64,000 bases of DNA from an uncultured Anaerolineae bacterium (GCA_937995825.1 CALKJO010000016.1:82370-146369); one strand, 5' to 3'. Positions 44,497 to 53,240 are shown, numbered from the stretch's first letter. Translations and numbers: made by a program. The notes: a model not told the origin generated them from the letters alone.

Positions 44497-44518
44497 GATG
44501 GGCAAAGGAGTGACACCC

Positions 44519-44725
44519 ATGTTAGATCTCGAACTGATGGCGCAGCAGCGGCGCCAAGAAGAACTCGTCAAGCGCGCCGGTGAAGATCGGCTGGCTCAGG
44601 AAGTGCTGGCGGATGGGCGTGGTTACATCCCATCGCTCGCGTGGGTCGGCGAGCGCGTTGTCGAAATTGGCAAGAGCCTGATCGCCCTGTCCGGTCGTGA
44701 ACCCGAACGTCTCAGCCGTAATTGA
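44519..44725 (+). CDS. Small hypothetical protein
   Basis: 68 residues, not recognised. Starts with a charged helix (LELMAQQRRQEELVKRAGEDRLAQEVL), then ADGRGYIPSLAWVGERVVEIGKSLIALSG. ATG has AAAGGAG 8 nt upstream; a promoter with ideal spacing, a structured leader and a strong terminator frame it, so a single highly defined transcript is expected. Divergent from the E2-JAB-E1 operon. A regulator or cofactor of that system is possible but unsupported. Confidence 0.7.
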   Translation: MLDLELMAQQRRQEELVKRAGEDRLAQEVLADGRGYIPSLAWVGERVVEIGKSLIALSGREPERLSRN

Positions 44726-44755
44726 ACGCGGTTGCGACGAACCGGTATCTGAAAT

Positions 44756-44789
44756 GCCGCTGATTTGTATTGTGTCAGCGGCGTTTTTT
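44756..44789 (+). terminator. Intrinsic terminator after the small gene
   Basis: Perfect 8-bp stem GCCGCTGA (44756-44763) / TCAGCGGC (44775-44782), 11-nt loop, then GTTTTTT. Confidence 0.9.
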
Positions 44790-44857
44790 GTGTCGAAACG
44801 CGGTTTGCTTCACAATAGATAGACATTTCAGGCTTTTCGCATGTGGAGATAAACCCC

Positions 44858-45472
44858 GTGAATGACGATCACATCGGCGCATCCACGCCCGAACCTGATC
44901 CCCAGTTGATCATCAGCACCCTAGAAACCCTCCGTGTGTTCGCTGACCCCCTCCGTCAGCAAATTCTCGACTGCGTCCGCGACGAAGCGCGCACGGTCAA
45001 GCAGATCGCCGTCCTGCTCAAGCGCCAGCCGACAAAACTTTACTATCATATCAATCTGCTCGAAGAACATAAGCTGATCCGCGTGACTGAAACGCGCATC
45101 GTCAGCGGGATCATCGAAAAGCACTATCGCGCGGCGGCGCAGCGGTTTGAGATCAAGCGTTCGCTGCTGCTGCCGGGTGTGAACGGCGAGGCTGCCGACC
45201 GTCTTGACGCCGCGCTTGACGCCATCCTCAATCCGATCCGTGAGGAAATCCATCGCGCTGTCGAACAGCAGATCATCGACAACCACGAAGATGCGCCGAT
45301 GCATCGTAAGCTGCTGCTGCGCCGCGCTTTCGCCCGTCTGCGTGATGATCAGGCAGCCGACTTTTACGCCCGCCTGGAAGCACTGATCGCGGAATTTGAA
45401 GCAGCAGACTCACCTGACGCGGAGACCCACGCCCACCGTCTGCTCTTCGGCTACTTTCCGACAACAGAATGA
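44858..45472 (+). CDS. ArsR-like winged-helix transcriptional regulator
   Basis: 204 residues. Residues ~25-95 form the HTH: LRVFADPLRQQILDCVRDEARTVKQIAVLLKRQPTKLYYHINLLEEHKLI (in two blocks here), with LYYHINLLEEH as recognition helix, typical of the HTH_20/ArsR-like group. The long C-terminal part is helical and may sense a ligand or dimerise; no metal-binding Cys pair is seen. GTG at 44858 is chosen because GGAG lies 9 nt upstream; GTG at 44843 is an alternative. Could regulate the nearby divergent operons; not shown by sequence. Confidence 0.83.
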   Translation: MNDDHIGASTPEPDPQLIISTLETLRVFADPLRQQILDCVRDEARTVKQIAVLLKRQPTKLYYHINLLEEHKLIRVTETRIVSGIIEKHYRAAAQRFEIKRSLLLPGVNGEAADRLDAALDAILNPIREEIHRAVEQQIIDNHEDAPMHRKLLLRRAFARLRDDQAADFYARLEALIAEFEAADSPDAETHAHRLLFGYFPTTE

Positions 45473-45641
45473 CATTATCCGATCTGGCAGGCAGTGGGAG
45501 GCGAATGCACTCGGCTTTCATTTCCAGACAGATGGCGGCTGCCTAAACATGAGCGCGCATCTTGCCGCTGCCGCTGCTGGAAGGTTGAGCTGAGCTTTTT
45601 CGTGTATAATCGCGCTTCATTTTGACATCAGCAGCGAGTTT

Positions 45642-46217
45642 ATGCGCATGAATACCGAATTTGACGTCTCAGAGTCGTACTGGCTGGAGCCTGATTTTCT
45701 GCTGCTCGATCTGGTTTCATACTTGGCGAACAAGCTGGGCGCCCAGATCGGCATGACACTGATGATCAAAGGCGCATTTCTGACTGGCACGCTGGTCGGG
45801 GAGCGCGAATATCTGGCGGCGATCAGCCATCTTTTCCAGAATATGATCACCGCCACCCTTCCCAAGAACCTGTCTGCGGCGGACAAACGCGGCATCGCCG
45901 AGTCGCTCGACTTCAACGCGCTCACCGAAGACATCTATCCCGAAGATATGGATGACGATCAGGATGAAGAAGGCGCGTTCGACACGCTGCCGATCCGCTA
46001 TCTGCATCTGAAAGACCCGACCATCATTCAGGCGGGCGCGGCGCTCAGCCTGTCGGAAAATCCGCTGCCGATCATGCGCATCCGTGTGAGCGAGATCGAT
46101 GGCTGGATGACCGGACGACTGATGACGATGGTCAGCGCCGACGCGGATGAAAACGATCAGGATGACGCCGATCACGGCAGCAGCGAGACGTTTTACACCC
46201 GTCCTGGGCGGATTTAG
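45642..46217 (+). CDS. GvpU-like protein
   Basis: 191 residues. LVSYLANKLGAQIGMTLMIKG, AFLTGTLVGEREYLAAISHLF and IRYLHLKDPTII, VSEIDGWMTGRL follow the pattern of the gas-vesicle accessory protein GvpU (for example of Bacillus). An acidic insert (YPEDMDDDQDEEGAF) and an acidic tail surround the second half. No other gvp gene is in the window, so a gas-vesicle role is doubtful; GvpU-like proteins also occur alone. A TATAAT at about 45604 may be its -10. ATG 45642 or 45648. Function unknown. Confidence 0.65.
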   Translation: MRMNTEFDVSESYWLEPDFLLLDLVSYLANKLGAQIGMTLMIKGAFLTGTLVGEREYLAAISHLFQNMITATLPKNLSAADKRGIAESLDFNALTEDIYPEDMDDDQDEEGAFDTLPIRYLHLKDPTIIQAGAALSLSENPLPIMRIRVSEIDGWMTGRLMTMVSADADENDQDDADHGSSETFYTRPGRI

Positions 46218-46225
46218 TAACGTCG

Positions 46226-46840
46226 ATGCGTCGTCTGATACGCTGGAGTCTGCGCGTTTTCGCTGTCTGGTGTCTGATCGCGGTGGGGATCGCGCTGGCG
46301 GTCTGGGGATATGGGCGTACAGATCGCGCCGCGCCCGCTGACGTGATCATCATCCTGGGATCAGGATTGAATGCCGACGGTGAACCGGGTCCTGCCATGC
46401 GCCGGCGGGTCGGGCGCGGCGCGCAGCTTTGGCAGGAAGGTTACGCGCCCTTTGTGCTGTGCAGCGGCGGAGTCGGGCTGCGCCAGACGCGCAGCGAAGC
46501 CGACGCCTGCGCTGTCCTGCTCAGATCGCTGGGCGTGCCGGATGCTGCCATCATTCTTGAAGAGCAGAGCCGCAGCACTGAAGAAAATGCCTTGTTCAGC
46601 GCCGCCATCATGGAGGAACGCGGCTTCCAGACCGCGCTGATCGTCAGCGATGGCTACCATCTGCTGCGCGCAAGCTGGATTTTCACCGCCGCCGGCTACC
46701 GTTTCGCCACCAGCCGCCCCGCCGACGATCCATCTTTTGACGATCATGTGCGCGCGCTCGTCCGCGAGATCGCGGCGGTGCATTGGTACGGACTGAAAAC
46801 CCTGCTCAACCTGCCCGTGACCTACGTCCCGCTGATCTGA
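46226..46840 (+). CDS. YdcF family (DUF218) membrane-anchored protein
   Basis: 204 residues. One N-terminal membrane helix (LRVFAVWCLIAVGIALAVWGYG), then the DUF218 Rossmann-like domain: ADVIIILGSGLNADG, LCSGG, SRSTEENALFSAAIMEERG and LIVSDGYHLLRA. Family members (SanA, YdcF, ElyC) act in envelope or undecaprenyl-phosphate metabolism and bind nucleotides. Starts 8 nt after the GvpU-like gene, so probably one transcript. Its 3' end overlaps the convergent YfhO-like gene by 35 bp. Confidence 0.85.
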   Translation: MRRLIRWSLRVFAVWCLIAVGIALAVWGYGRTDRAAPADVIIILGSGLNADGEPGPAMRRRVGRGAQLWQEGYAPFVLCSGGVGLRQTRSEADACAVLLRSLGVPDAAIILEEQSRSTEENALFSAAIMEERGFQTALIVSDGYHLLRASWIFTAAGYRFATSRPADDPSFDDHVRALVREIAAVHWYGLKTLLNLPVTYVPLI

Positions 46841-49463
46841 GGCTGATCAAAAGCGCGACGCCGAGCGCGATCCACGCGATCAAGCCGATAGCGGCTCCAT
46901 CAAGCCGTTCTTCATAAACAACTTCCAGCGTTGACGCGCCCGCTTCGACAGGAATCGCCCGAAACATGATATTCGCCCGCGCCACTGGGAGGGACTCGCC
47001 CTCGGACGCAGCGCGCCAGCGCGGATGATACGCCTCGGTCAGCACCAGCCACCCGCGCCGGTCGCTCTCCACTTCAACCGTGATCGCAGTCGGCGTGTAC
47101 CGCGCGATCCGCGCTGCGCCTGTCCCTCCTGCTTGCGCATGGTTCACGAGTCCGGGCTGCCCATGCACGATCACCGTCTGCCGAGGATTGAAGTCGGGCG
47201 CGCGCATCAGTTCCAGCGCTGTTTGCGTGCCAACGTCGCTATCCGGCAGCATCACCGCATCATAGACGACGAACGCGCGCGGAAACACCGCCGCATTCTC
47301 ATATAACTTGATGTCGCTGGATAAAATTCGCGTCCAGGGGCGCGGCGCGAGCTGCTGAAAGTCGCCTGTCCGTGTATCAACCAGTGTGACCGCCCGTGCG
47401 GCTGCGCCGCCGTCGCCTGCAAGCGCGATCTGCGCCGGATCAGCCGCCGCGTCCAGCGCAAAGCGCGCCCAGAGATAGCGGTCGAGCGGCTCCGGCGCGC
47501 CGATCCATCTCCCCGCCAAGTCAGGCAGGGGTGGATCGCAGTCAGGGACGAGACACGCAAACAGCACATCGACCGCCGTCGCCTCAAACCGCTGAACGTT
47601 GTCATACACGGCAGGCTGATCGGGGCGCGGGACCGCCTCCAGCGCCGTATCATATGCGATGCCTTCGTGCCACAGATCAAAGACCTTATCGATCACCAGA
47701 TAGCGCGTCCCAGTCAGGTTGAGCCAGTGCAGATCGGGGATGCACGCGCCGCCGCACGCCTCATCCGCCAGTGCCTCGCGCAGCCGCCCATCGACTGTGC
47801 GCATTTTCCCATCGGGCAGCAGCAGCGCTGCAAACGCAGTGTAATACTGCGTTGGCAAAACGCCGCCATCGAAGCCGTCGATGGTCGGGATGCCCCATGC
47901 CAGCGGCAGATTCGGCGCGAGTATCTCTTGCAGCTTGATGTCTGTCAGCGCGAACTGAGTCGCCGTCTCCGCCATGCCGATCTGCGCGTAGCGCTGGCGC
48001 AGCGCGTTCACATCGCCCGGATCGAACACCGCTTCGCTGATGCTGAGCATCCTCCCTGGCGGCAGTTGATCTTCGATCAGCGCGCCGATCTGCGCGGCAG
48101 TGAAGCGCGGCGCGGTGTATGTGTCGCGCGGGACGAGCAGATTGAACGCCTGCCCGCTGGATGCCAGCCCGATTTCGATCACCAGCAGCGCCGCCACAAT
48201 ACGGCGGTCGCGGACGATGAACAGCGCGCCGACTGCGACCGCCAGACCGACGATCCAGCCGGCTAGAGTGATCGGCTCCGGCGGCATGACCGGCGTGGCA
48301 TCGGGATTGCGCGCCGTCAGCAGCAGCGCCGCCAGCGCCAGCCCGCCGACCACCGCGATCAGCAGCAGAGAGGAGAGGCGAACCCGCCGCGCCCGCCATC
48401 CGGTGATGCCCGCGCCCGCCAGCAGCGCCGCCGCCAGCGCGAACAGCGCCAGCCAGCGCGCCGGCACACGGAACAGGTTGAACCCCGGCAGCGCCGCCAA
48501 GCCCCAGTAGACCGGATTGTATAAGCCGAACGCCAGCGCCAGCCCAACCAATGCGAGAATCAGCCAGGGACGATAGGCGCGCGCCGCGCCGCCGATCAGC
48601 GCCAGCCCGATCCCGATCACGCCCAGATAGGCGATGTATTCCCCGAAAATGGGCGCATCATAGTTCGGCAGCAGCCCGCGCCCCATGACAAACGGACTGA
48701 AGCTGAATGCTGTGACCTGATTCGGGGTCAAGCCGCCGCTGCGATTGCTGACGGCGGTCAGATCGAGCGTGGGCAATAGCTGCGGCAGCGTCAGAACGAG
48801 CGCCAGACCGCCCGCCGCTCCGACGATCAGCAGCCCGCGCAGCGGGCGGCGCATCAGCGCATACAGCGCGAGACCGACGGCGGTGATGAAAACGGTCTGC
48901 GTGTGTCCGGTCAGGAATTGCAGCGCCAGACCTGCGCCCAGCAGCAGGGCAGAACGCCAGCGCCGATCAAGCGCATGGTGCAGCAGCGCGAACAGCCACG
49001 GCATCCATGCCAGCCCTTGAAGCTGGTTGATCTGCTCGACGCGCCCGCCCATGCAGCCGCCAAACGCGAACAGCGCCGCCGCTCCGACTGCGCCCCAGAG
49101 GTCGAGATAGAGCGCGCGCCGCGCCAGGACATACGTCCCTAAAAATGCCCATATCGCGTGGATCAGGATGCTGATGCGCACGGCGTTTGGCGCAGACAGC
49201 CAGATTGTCAGCCAGTTTGGGGGATAAAATGTCCCAAGCTGGCTGTTTGCCAGCAGCGGGACGCCCATGAACAGGTCAGGCGACCACAGGGGGAGCGTTC
49301 CAGCGCGCAGCGCCGAGTCGCGCGCGCCCCAATACGGGTAGAAGTAGTTGAAGGTGTCGCCGCGCCCCAGGATGAGATCGCTCAGGGCGAGACGGTGAAA
49401 AACGGCAAGCGTCAGCGCCGCCGCCAGCGCCAGCACCCACCATGACGCTAAGGCGCGCCGCAC
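46806..49463 (-). CDS. YfhO-like large membrane protein (probable GT-C glycosyltransferase)
   Basis: 885 residues. Hallmarks: LGRGDTFNYFYPYW, LPLWSPDLFMGVPLLANSQ and LGTFYPPNWL in the first outer loop, about 12 membrane helices to ~residue 440, then a large extracytoplasmic beta domain with VLTEAYHPRWRA and a terminal helix. Same group as the 30250 gene but longer. Proposed polyprenyl-linked sugar transferase at the cell surface. GTG start with no strong ribosome site; 14 nt after a small membrane-protein gene, with which it is probably co-transcribed. Confidence 0.8.
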   Translation of the reverse strand: MRRALASWWVLALAAALTLAVFHRLALSDLILGRGDTFNYFYPYWGARDSALRAGTLPLWSPDLFMGVPLLANSQLGTFYPPNWLTIWLSAPNAVRISILIHAIWAFLGTYVLARRALYLDLWGAVGAAALFAFGGCMGGRVEQINQLQGLAWMPWLFALLHHALDRRWRSALLLGAGLALQFLTGHTQTVFITAVGLALYALMRRPLRGLLIVGAAGGLALVLTLPQLLPTLDLTAVSNRSGGLTPNQVTAFSFSPFVMGRGLLPNYDAPIFGEYIAYLGVIGIGLALIGGAARAYRPWLILALVGLALAFGLYNPVYWGLAALPGFNLFRVPARWLALFALAAALLAGAGITGWRARRVRLSSLLLIAVVGGLALAALLLTARNPDATPVMPPEPITLAGWIVGLAVAVGALFIVRDRRIVAALLVIEIGLASSGQAFNLLVPRDTYTAPRFTAAQIGALIEDQLPPGRMLSISEAVFDPGDVNALRQRYAQIGMAETATQFALTDIKLQEILAPNLPLAWGIPTIDGFDGGVLPTQYYTAFAALLLPDGKMRTVDGRLREALADEACGGACIPDLHWLNLTGTRYLVIDKVFDLWHEGIAYDTALEAVPRPDQPAVYDNVQRFEATAVDVLFACLVPDCDPPLPDLAGRWIGAPEPLDRYLWARFALDAAADPAQIALAGDGGAAARAVTLVDTRTGDFQQLAPRPWTRILSSDIKLYENAAVFPRAFVVYDAVMLPDSDVGTQTALELMRAPDFNPRQTVIVHGQPGLVNHAQAGGTGAARIARYTPTAITVEVESDRRGWLVLTEAYHPRWRAASEGESLPVARANIMFRAIPVEAGASTLEVVYEERLDGAAIGLIAWIALGVALLISLRSAGRRSRAG

Positions 49464-49477
49464 AATGGCGTTCCGGC

Positions 49478-49642
49478 TTATGCCTGCGCCTCATCGGACG
49501 AGGATGCGGCAGTCGGTTCAGGTGCGGCAGTATGTTCAACGCCTTCTTCGTGTTCGGTTTTCTCCGTCACGACGAAGTACAGCACTGCCGCGACCGTCAA
49601 AAAGGCGACAGTGACGAGAAGAATGCTGACTAGTGTCCCCAT
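49478..49642 (-). CDS. Small single-helix membrane protein
   Basis: 54 residues: MGTLVSILLVTVAFLTVAAV forms one membrane helix continuing to about residue 25, followed by an acidic tail ending near Glu-Ala-Gln-Ala. Start ATG at 49642 has only a weak GTGAAG upstream. Placed 14 nt before the YfhO-like gene, so it may be its small partner. Not recognised as a known family; the call rests on the helix, the coherent frame and spacing. Confidence 0.55.
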   Translation of the reverse strand: MGTLVSILLVTVAFLTVAAVLYFVVTEKTEHEEGVEHTAAPEPTAASSSDEAQA

Positions 49643-49711
49643 GCGACTTCACTCACTACTCAGGCGGACAAAACAGGCTATGATTTTATCAGGTGGGTGA
49701 AGGAAACGCGA

Positions 49712-50353
49712 ATGACGCTGCATCTGATGATCGATGGGATTTCCCGTGAATTTATCCCTGTTAAGGGGTTTCGCGCTGCGCACGGTCTGCCGCCGGATTT
49801 CGGGGCTGCGCTTTTTGAGCCGAAAGATTACACCGGTTTAGGGCGCATCGACGGCGCGAATGTGGCGCTGGGAACGCTGCGGATGATAGTGCTGAACGCG
49901 GTGAGACCAGCGCTGCCTCTGCCATCCTGGCTGGACGAGATCGACCGCCTGACCGCGCTGTTCGAGTCGACGCTGACAGCGGTCAACGCTGAGATCGGGC
50001 TGCGCGAGCCAGAGATCGGCTTTGCCGCCAGCGGCTTTGCCGACATGCTGCGCGCCTTCGCCTTTGCTGTGCTGCGCGCTCAGACAGCCAATCAGCCGCT
50101 CCCCACTTTTGAGAGTGCTTACGCCGAATGGCTGTCCAGCACAGCGCGCGTTTCTCAGACGCGCCATCGATACGCGCATCGGGATGAGGACTGGTCGGTT
50201 CAGATCGTCAATCATGCCTATGGGCGCGTCGGGCTGATCGTCGCAATGCCTGCGGAGAGCGCCTATGTCCACGACTCGACGCTCGCTTGTCCGGCGGAGC
50301 GCTATATGCGGGGGCTGCTGACAGAGGTCTGCGCCCGGCTCATCTCGGCGTGA
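49712..50353 (+). CDS. Hypothetical protein
   Basis: 213 residues, not recognised. Begins MTLHLMIDGISREFIPVKGF; central RIDGANVALGTLRMIVLNAV and a helical middle (LFESTLTAVNAEIGLREPEIG), then WSVQIVNHAYGRVGLIVAM. No signal, helix bundle or catalytic motif stands out. ATG 49712 has GAAGGA 6 nt upstream; a GTG at 49697 is less likely because it overlaps that site. The 3' end overlaps the convergent macro-domain-like gene by 14 bp. Confidence 0.6.
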   Translation: MTLHLMIDGISREFIPVKGFRAAHGLPPDFGAALFEPKDYTGLGRIDGANVALGTLRMIVLNAVRPALPLPSWLDEIDRLTALFESTLTAVNAEIGLREPEIGFAASGFADMLRAFAFAVLRAQTANQPLPTFESAYAEWLSSTARVSQTRHRYAHRDEDWSVQIVNHAYGRVGLIVAMPAESAYVHDSTLACPAERYMRGLLTEVCARLISA

Positions 50354-50792
50354 TGCCGGGCTGATAGTCCTCAAACACCATCACTGGCAGAGCCACCGCG
50401 CTCAGCCAGCGCTCTAGCGCGGCGCGCATGATCGGGCGGTCATAGGCTTGACCCGGAATGACCAGCGCCAGACGGTGAATCCCATCCCGTTTATGATCGC
50501 GGGCGAGCGTCATCGCAATCGCTTCAACATGGCGCAGGCGCGTTGTGCTGTAGGGGGTATCGCGCACGACCATGAAGCCCAGGGCAGGGATCGTCTCGCG
50601 CCACAGCCACAGCGTCCCAATGCGGATTCGCTCCTGCTGCGCCTGCTTGCTGAACGCAGCGAACGCGGTTGGGTAGCGCTGCAGCAGCGCGCTTTCGAGC
50701 GCACCTGTCTCAGCGCGCCCGCGCAGATTCCAGCCGAACGCCAGAAGCGGCGCATCAGTCAGCAGCGGATCGCCCGTCATATACTGGATCAT
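50340..50792 (-). CDS. Degenerate macro-domain-like protein (DarG-type outline)
   Basis: 150 residues. The order of elements follows DarG/ALC1-like macro domains: MIQYMTGDPLLTDAPLLAFGWN, then GALESALLQRYPTAFAAF, IGTLWLWRE, and RLALVIPGQAYDRPIMRAALERWL. The usual Asn in the N-x-V-N ADP-ribose loop and the Gly-rich phosphate loop are replaced, so ADP-ribosyl hydrolysis is doubtful. No DarT-like toxin is adjacent. Lies 17 nt after the rplA terminator. Similarity is by pattern only. Confidence 0.5.
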   Translation of the reverse strand: MIQYMTGDPLLTDAPLLAFGWNLRGRAETGALESALLQRYPTAFAAFSKQAQQERIRIGTLWLWRETIPALGFMVVRDTPYSTTRLRHVEAIAMTLARDHKRDGIHRLALVIPGQAYDRPIMRAALERWLSAVALPVMVFEDYQPGITPR

Positions 50793-50808
50793 ACCGGGAA
50801 GGTGAAAG

Positions 50809-50830
50809 GGGGCGGCATGGCGTCCGCCCC
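50809..50830 (-). terminator. Terminator-like hairpin after rplA
   Basis: GGGGCGG (50809-50815) / CCGCCCC (50824-50830) with an 8-nt loop, 10 bp after the rplA stop; followed on the minus strand by CTTTC only. Confidence 0.55.
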
Positions 50831-50840
50831 GATCAGACGC

Positions 50841-51554
50841 TCAGGCAGCGGACAGGCTGCTCGGCGCGGGATCGAGCCGAACGCCTGGCGACATCGTTGC
50901 GCAGAGGACGATCTTCTTGATGTAGACGCCCTTGACGGCTGCCGGTTTGGCGCGGCTGACCGCATCCAAAACTGCGGCGGCATTTTCCAACAGGCGCTTA
51001 TCGTCGAAGCTGGCTTTGCCGATTGGGATATGCAGATTGCCGGTCTTGTCATTGCGGAATTCGACACGCCCCGCCTTGAGTTCATTCAGCGCGCGCGCGA
51101 TGTCCTCCGGCGGCACGACCGTGCCATTTTTCGGACTCGGCATTAAGCCGCGCGGACCTAAAATGCGGGCGATGCGTCCGATGCGCGCCATCATGCTGGG
51201 GACGGCAAGGGTTGCGTCGAAATCCAGAAAGTTTTCCTTCTGGATGCGATTGATCATCTCATCATCGCCGATCAGGTCAGCGCCGGCTTCCTGCGCAATG
51301 CGGGCATCATCGCCTTCTGCAAAGACCAGCACGCGCACGGTCTTGCCCAGACCGTGCGGCAGCAGCACCGTGCTGCGCACCTGCTGATCGCTGTGGCGCG
51401 GATCGATGCCGAGGCGGACGTGCAGTTCGAGCGTCTCATCGAACTTCGCCGTCGCCATCTGCTTGACCAAGCTCACCGCCTCGCGCAGGGTGTAGTTCTT
51501 ATTGTGATCGACCAGTTTTTCCGCGGCAGCAAACCGCTTTCCATGTCGTGCCAT
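50841..51554 (-). CDS. rplA: 50S ribosomal protein L1
   Basis: 237 residues. Typical L1 sequence: KNYTLREAVSLVKQMATAKFDETLELHVRLG, VRVLVFAEGDDA, GADLIGDDEMI, GRIARILGPRGLMPSPKNGT and KGVYIKKI. Binds 23S rRNA at the mobile stalk and, in many bacteria, its own mRNA to repress rplK-rplA. AGGAG lies 8 nt before ATG. Last gene of the block; the rplJ-rplL-rpoB-rpoC genes that usually follow are not here. The C-terminus is slightly extended (about 8 residues). Confidence 0.97.
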   Translation of the reverse strand: MARHGKRFAAAEKLVDHNKNYTLREAVSLVKQMATAKFDETLELHVRLGIDPRHSDQQVRSTVLLPHGLGKTVRVLVFAEGDDARIAQEAGADLIGDDEMINRIQKENFLDFDATLAVPSMMARIGRIARILGPRGLMPSPKNGTVVPPEDIARALNELKAGRVEFRNDKTGNLHIPIGKASFDDKRLLENAAAVLDAVSRAKPAAVKGVYIKKIVLCATMSPGVRLDPAPSSLSAA

Positions 51555-51610
51555 CTGCTTTTCTCCTGTGGTTCAACGGGCTGCGCGCCCTCCCACGCTT
51601 GCTCGAACGA

Positions 51611-52036
51611 TCAATCGACGACTTCCACGCCCATATTGCGCGCCGTGCCTTCGATCTGGCGCATGATCGACTCGATGTTGGACGTGTTCATGTCCTTTTT
51701 CTTGACTTCTGCGATCTCCGCAACTTGTTTACGCGTGATCTTGCCGACCTTCTGCGTCAGCGGATTCTGCGCGCCTTTTTCGATGCCAGCCGCCTTCTTG
51801 ATCAGAAAGGTGGTCGGCGGGCTTTTCAGGATGAACTTGAACGAACCATCGGTGAAGATCGTGATCTCTGCCGGGATGATCTCGCCAATGCGGGATGAGG
51901 TCTGCGCGTTATATTCCTTGCAGAAGCCCATCAGGTTGATGCCGTGCTGCGCCAGCGCCGGACCAACCGGCGGAGCCGGACTCGCCTTGCCCGCGTTCAG
52001 CGCCAGGGTGACAATTGCCTTGACTTTTTTTGCCAT
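51611..52036 (-). CDS. rplK: 50S ribosomal protein L11
   Basis: 141 residues, exact family length. [41 protein letters not shown] is the N-terminal thiostrepton/stringent-response domain, and [36 protein letters not shown] the rRNA-binding domain. Binds the GTPase-associated centre of 23S rRNA. Placed between nusG and rplA as in most bacteria, 56 bp before rplA. Confidence 0.98.
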   Translation of the reverse strand: MAKKVKAIVTLALNAGKASPAPPVGPALAQHGINLMGFCKEYNAQTSSRIGEIIPAEITIFTDGSFKFILKSPPTTFLIKKAAGIEKGAQNPLTQKVGKITRKQVAEIAEVKKKDMNTSNIESIMRQIEGTARNMGVEVVD

Positions 52037-52060
52037 CTTCCGCTTACCTTCTCGTCTGCT

Positions 52061-52771
52061 TCAACGACGGTCGTTGCCGTCGTATTTCTCGACCTGTAAA
52101 AATTCCAGCTCAACAGGCGTGTCGCGCCCGAAAAAGTTGACCATCACGCGCACTTTCGACTTTTCCTGATCGATTGCCGCGACCGAACCGATGAAGTCAT
52201 TGAAGGGACCATCGATGATGCGGACTTTCTGCCCGATCTTGAAAGTCACCTTGACTTTCGGCGCTTCGTCCGACATGCGATCCATGATCTGCTTGACTTC
52301 TTCAGGACGCAGCGGCGCGGGTTCGTTGCCCATGCCGACAAAGCCGGTCACGCCGGGCGTATTGCGCACGACATACCAGGAGTCCTCGTCCATTTTCATC
52401 TCGACCAGGATATAGCCGGGGAAGACGCGCTTTTCAACCGTCCGCCGTCTGCCATCCTTGACTTCGATCTCTTCCTCGGTCGGGACGATCACATCGAAAA
52501 TCTTATCGCGCATGCCCATCGTTTCAATGCGCTGCTCGATGGCATGGCGCACTTTGTTCTCATACCCGGAATAGCAGTGGATGACGTACCACAGCTTTTC
52601 GCTGCTGCTCTTCGGCGGCGCTTCCTCGCCAAACAAGCTGGGACTCTGCCCGCTCGGCTCTTTCTCGCTTTTCGGAGCCGCCTGATCGATCAGCAGGTCT
52701 TCATCGAGATAGACAGGTTCGGGATCGTAATCCTGCTCAGTTGTGAAACGTGCTTTTTTCTTCGCCATCAT
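52061..52771 (-). CDS. nusG: Transcription termination/antitermination factor NusG
   Basis: 236 residues: ~55 extra polar N-terminal residues, then the NGN domain (KLWYVIHCYSGYENKVRHAIEQRIETM, FPGYILVEMKMDEDSWYVVRNTPGVTGFVG in two blocks) and the KOW domain (GQKVRIIDGPFNDFIGSVAAID). Binds RNA polymerase and Rho or ribosome. Start ATG 52771 or 52768. Immediately after secE, standard order. The N-terminal extension is rich in Lys/Glu and probably disordered. Confidence 0.97.
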   Translation of the reverse strand: MMAKKKARFTTEQDYDPEPVYLDEDLLIDQAAPKSEKEPSGQSPSLFGEEAPPKSSSEKLWYVIHCYSGYENKVRHAIEQRIETMGMRDKIFDVIVPTEEEIEVKDGRRRTVEKRVFPGYILVEMKMDEDSWYVVRNTPGVTGFVGMGNEPAPLRPEEVKQIMDRMSDEAPKVKVTFKIGQKVRIIDGPFNDFIGSVAAIDQEKSKVRVMVNFFGRDTPVELEFLQVEKYDGNDRR

Positions 52772-52784
52772 CGGCTGTCTTTCG

Positions 52785-53240
52785 CTAACGATTTGAACGT
52801 CGGCTGCGCGTCACGTAGAAGATGACTCCCCCACCGACCGCCACAACCATGAAACCCAGCAGCACCAATGGGTTGTTTAATCCGATTCGGAACAGCTCGG
52901 TGAACAACAGCCCAATCGCGCCCAGCACCAACGAACTGACGATCAGCGTTCCGATTACGATCAGGGTGAGGCGGCGCGTATCCTCACGGGTGGGCCAAGC
53001 GACCTTTTTCAGTTCGGAACGCACGCCCTCGAAGTAGTGGCGCAGACCGCGCACCAGCCGCGTCAGCACGCTGCCGCCTTTATCTTCGTCTTCGGCGGTG
53101 CGCCGTCCGGGAGTGGCGCGACCTTTCGCGGCGGTCAGGGCGCCGCGCGCATTTTCCTCGACCTCCTCAACGACTTCAATGTCGTCGAGTTCTTCGATGT
53201 TCTCGGCAGCAGTGCGCCGACGCTTTTCTGTCTGAGCCAT
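52785..53240 (-). CDS. secE: Preprotein translocase subunit SecE
   Basis: 151 residues. The core is RHYFEGVRSELKKVAWPTREDTRRL followed by a membrane helix (LTLIVIGTLIVSSLVLGAIG), the SecE signature. About 80 acidic and basic polar residues precede it, and a second hydrophobic helix (LVLLGFMVVAVGGGVIFYV) follows. Clamps SecY in the inner membrane. ATG 53240 follows AGGAG at 9 nt. Upstream open frame into the tRNA leader region is not coding. Confidence 0.93.
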   Translation of the reverse strand: MAQTEKRRRTAAENIEELDDIEVVEEVEENARGALTAAKGRATPGRRTAEDEDKGGSVLTRLVRGLRHYFEGVRSELKKVAWPTREDTRRLTLIVIGTLIVSSLVLGAIGLLFTELFRIGLNNPLVLLGFMVVAVGGGVIFYVTRSRRSNR

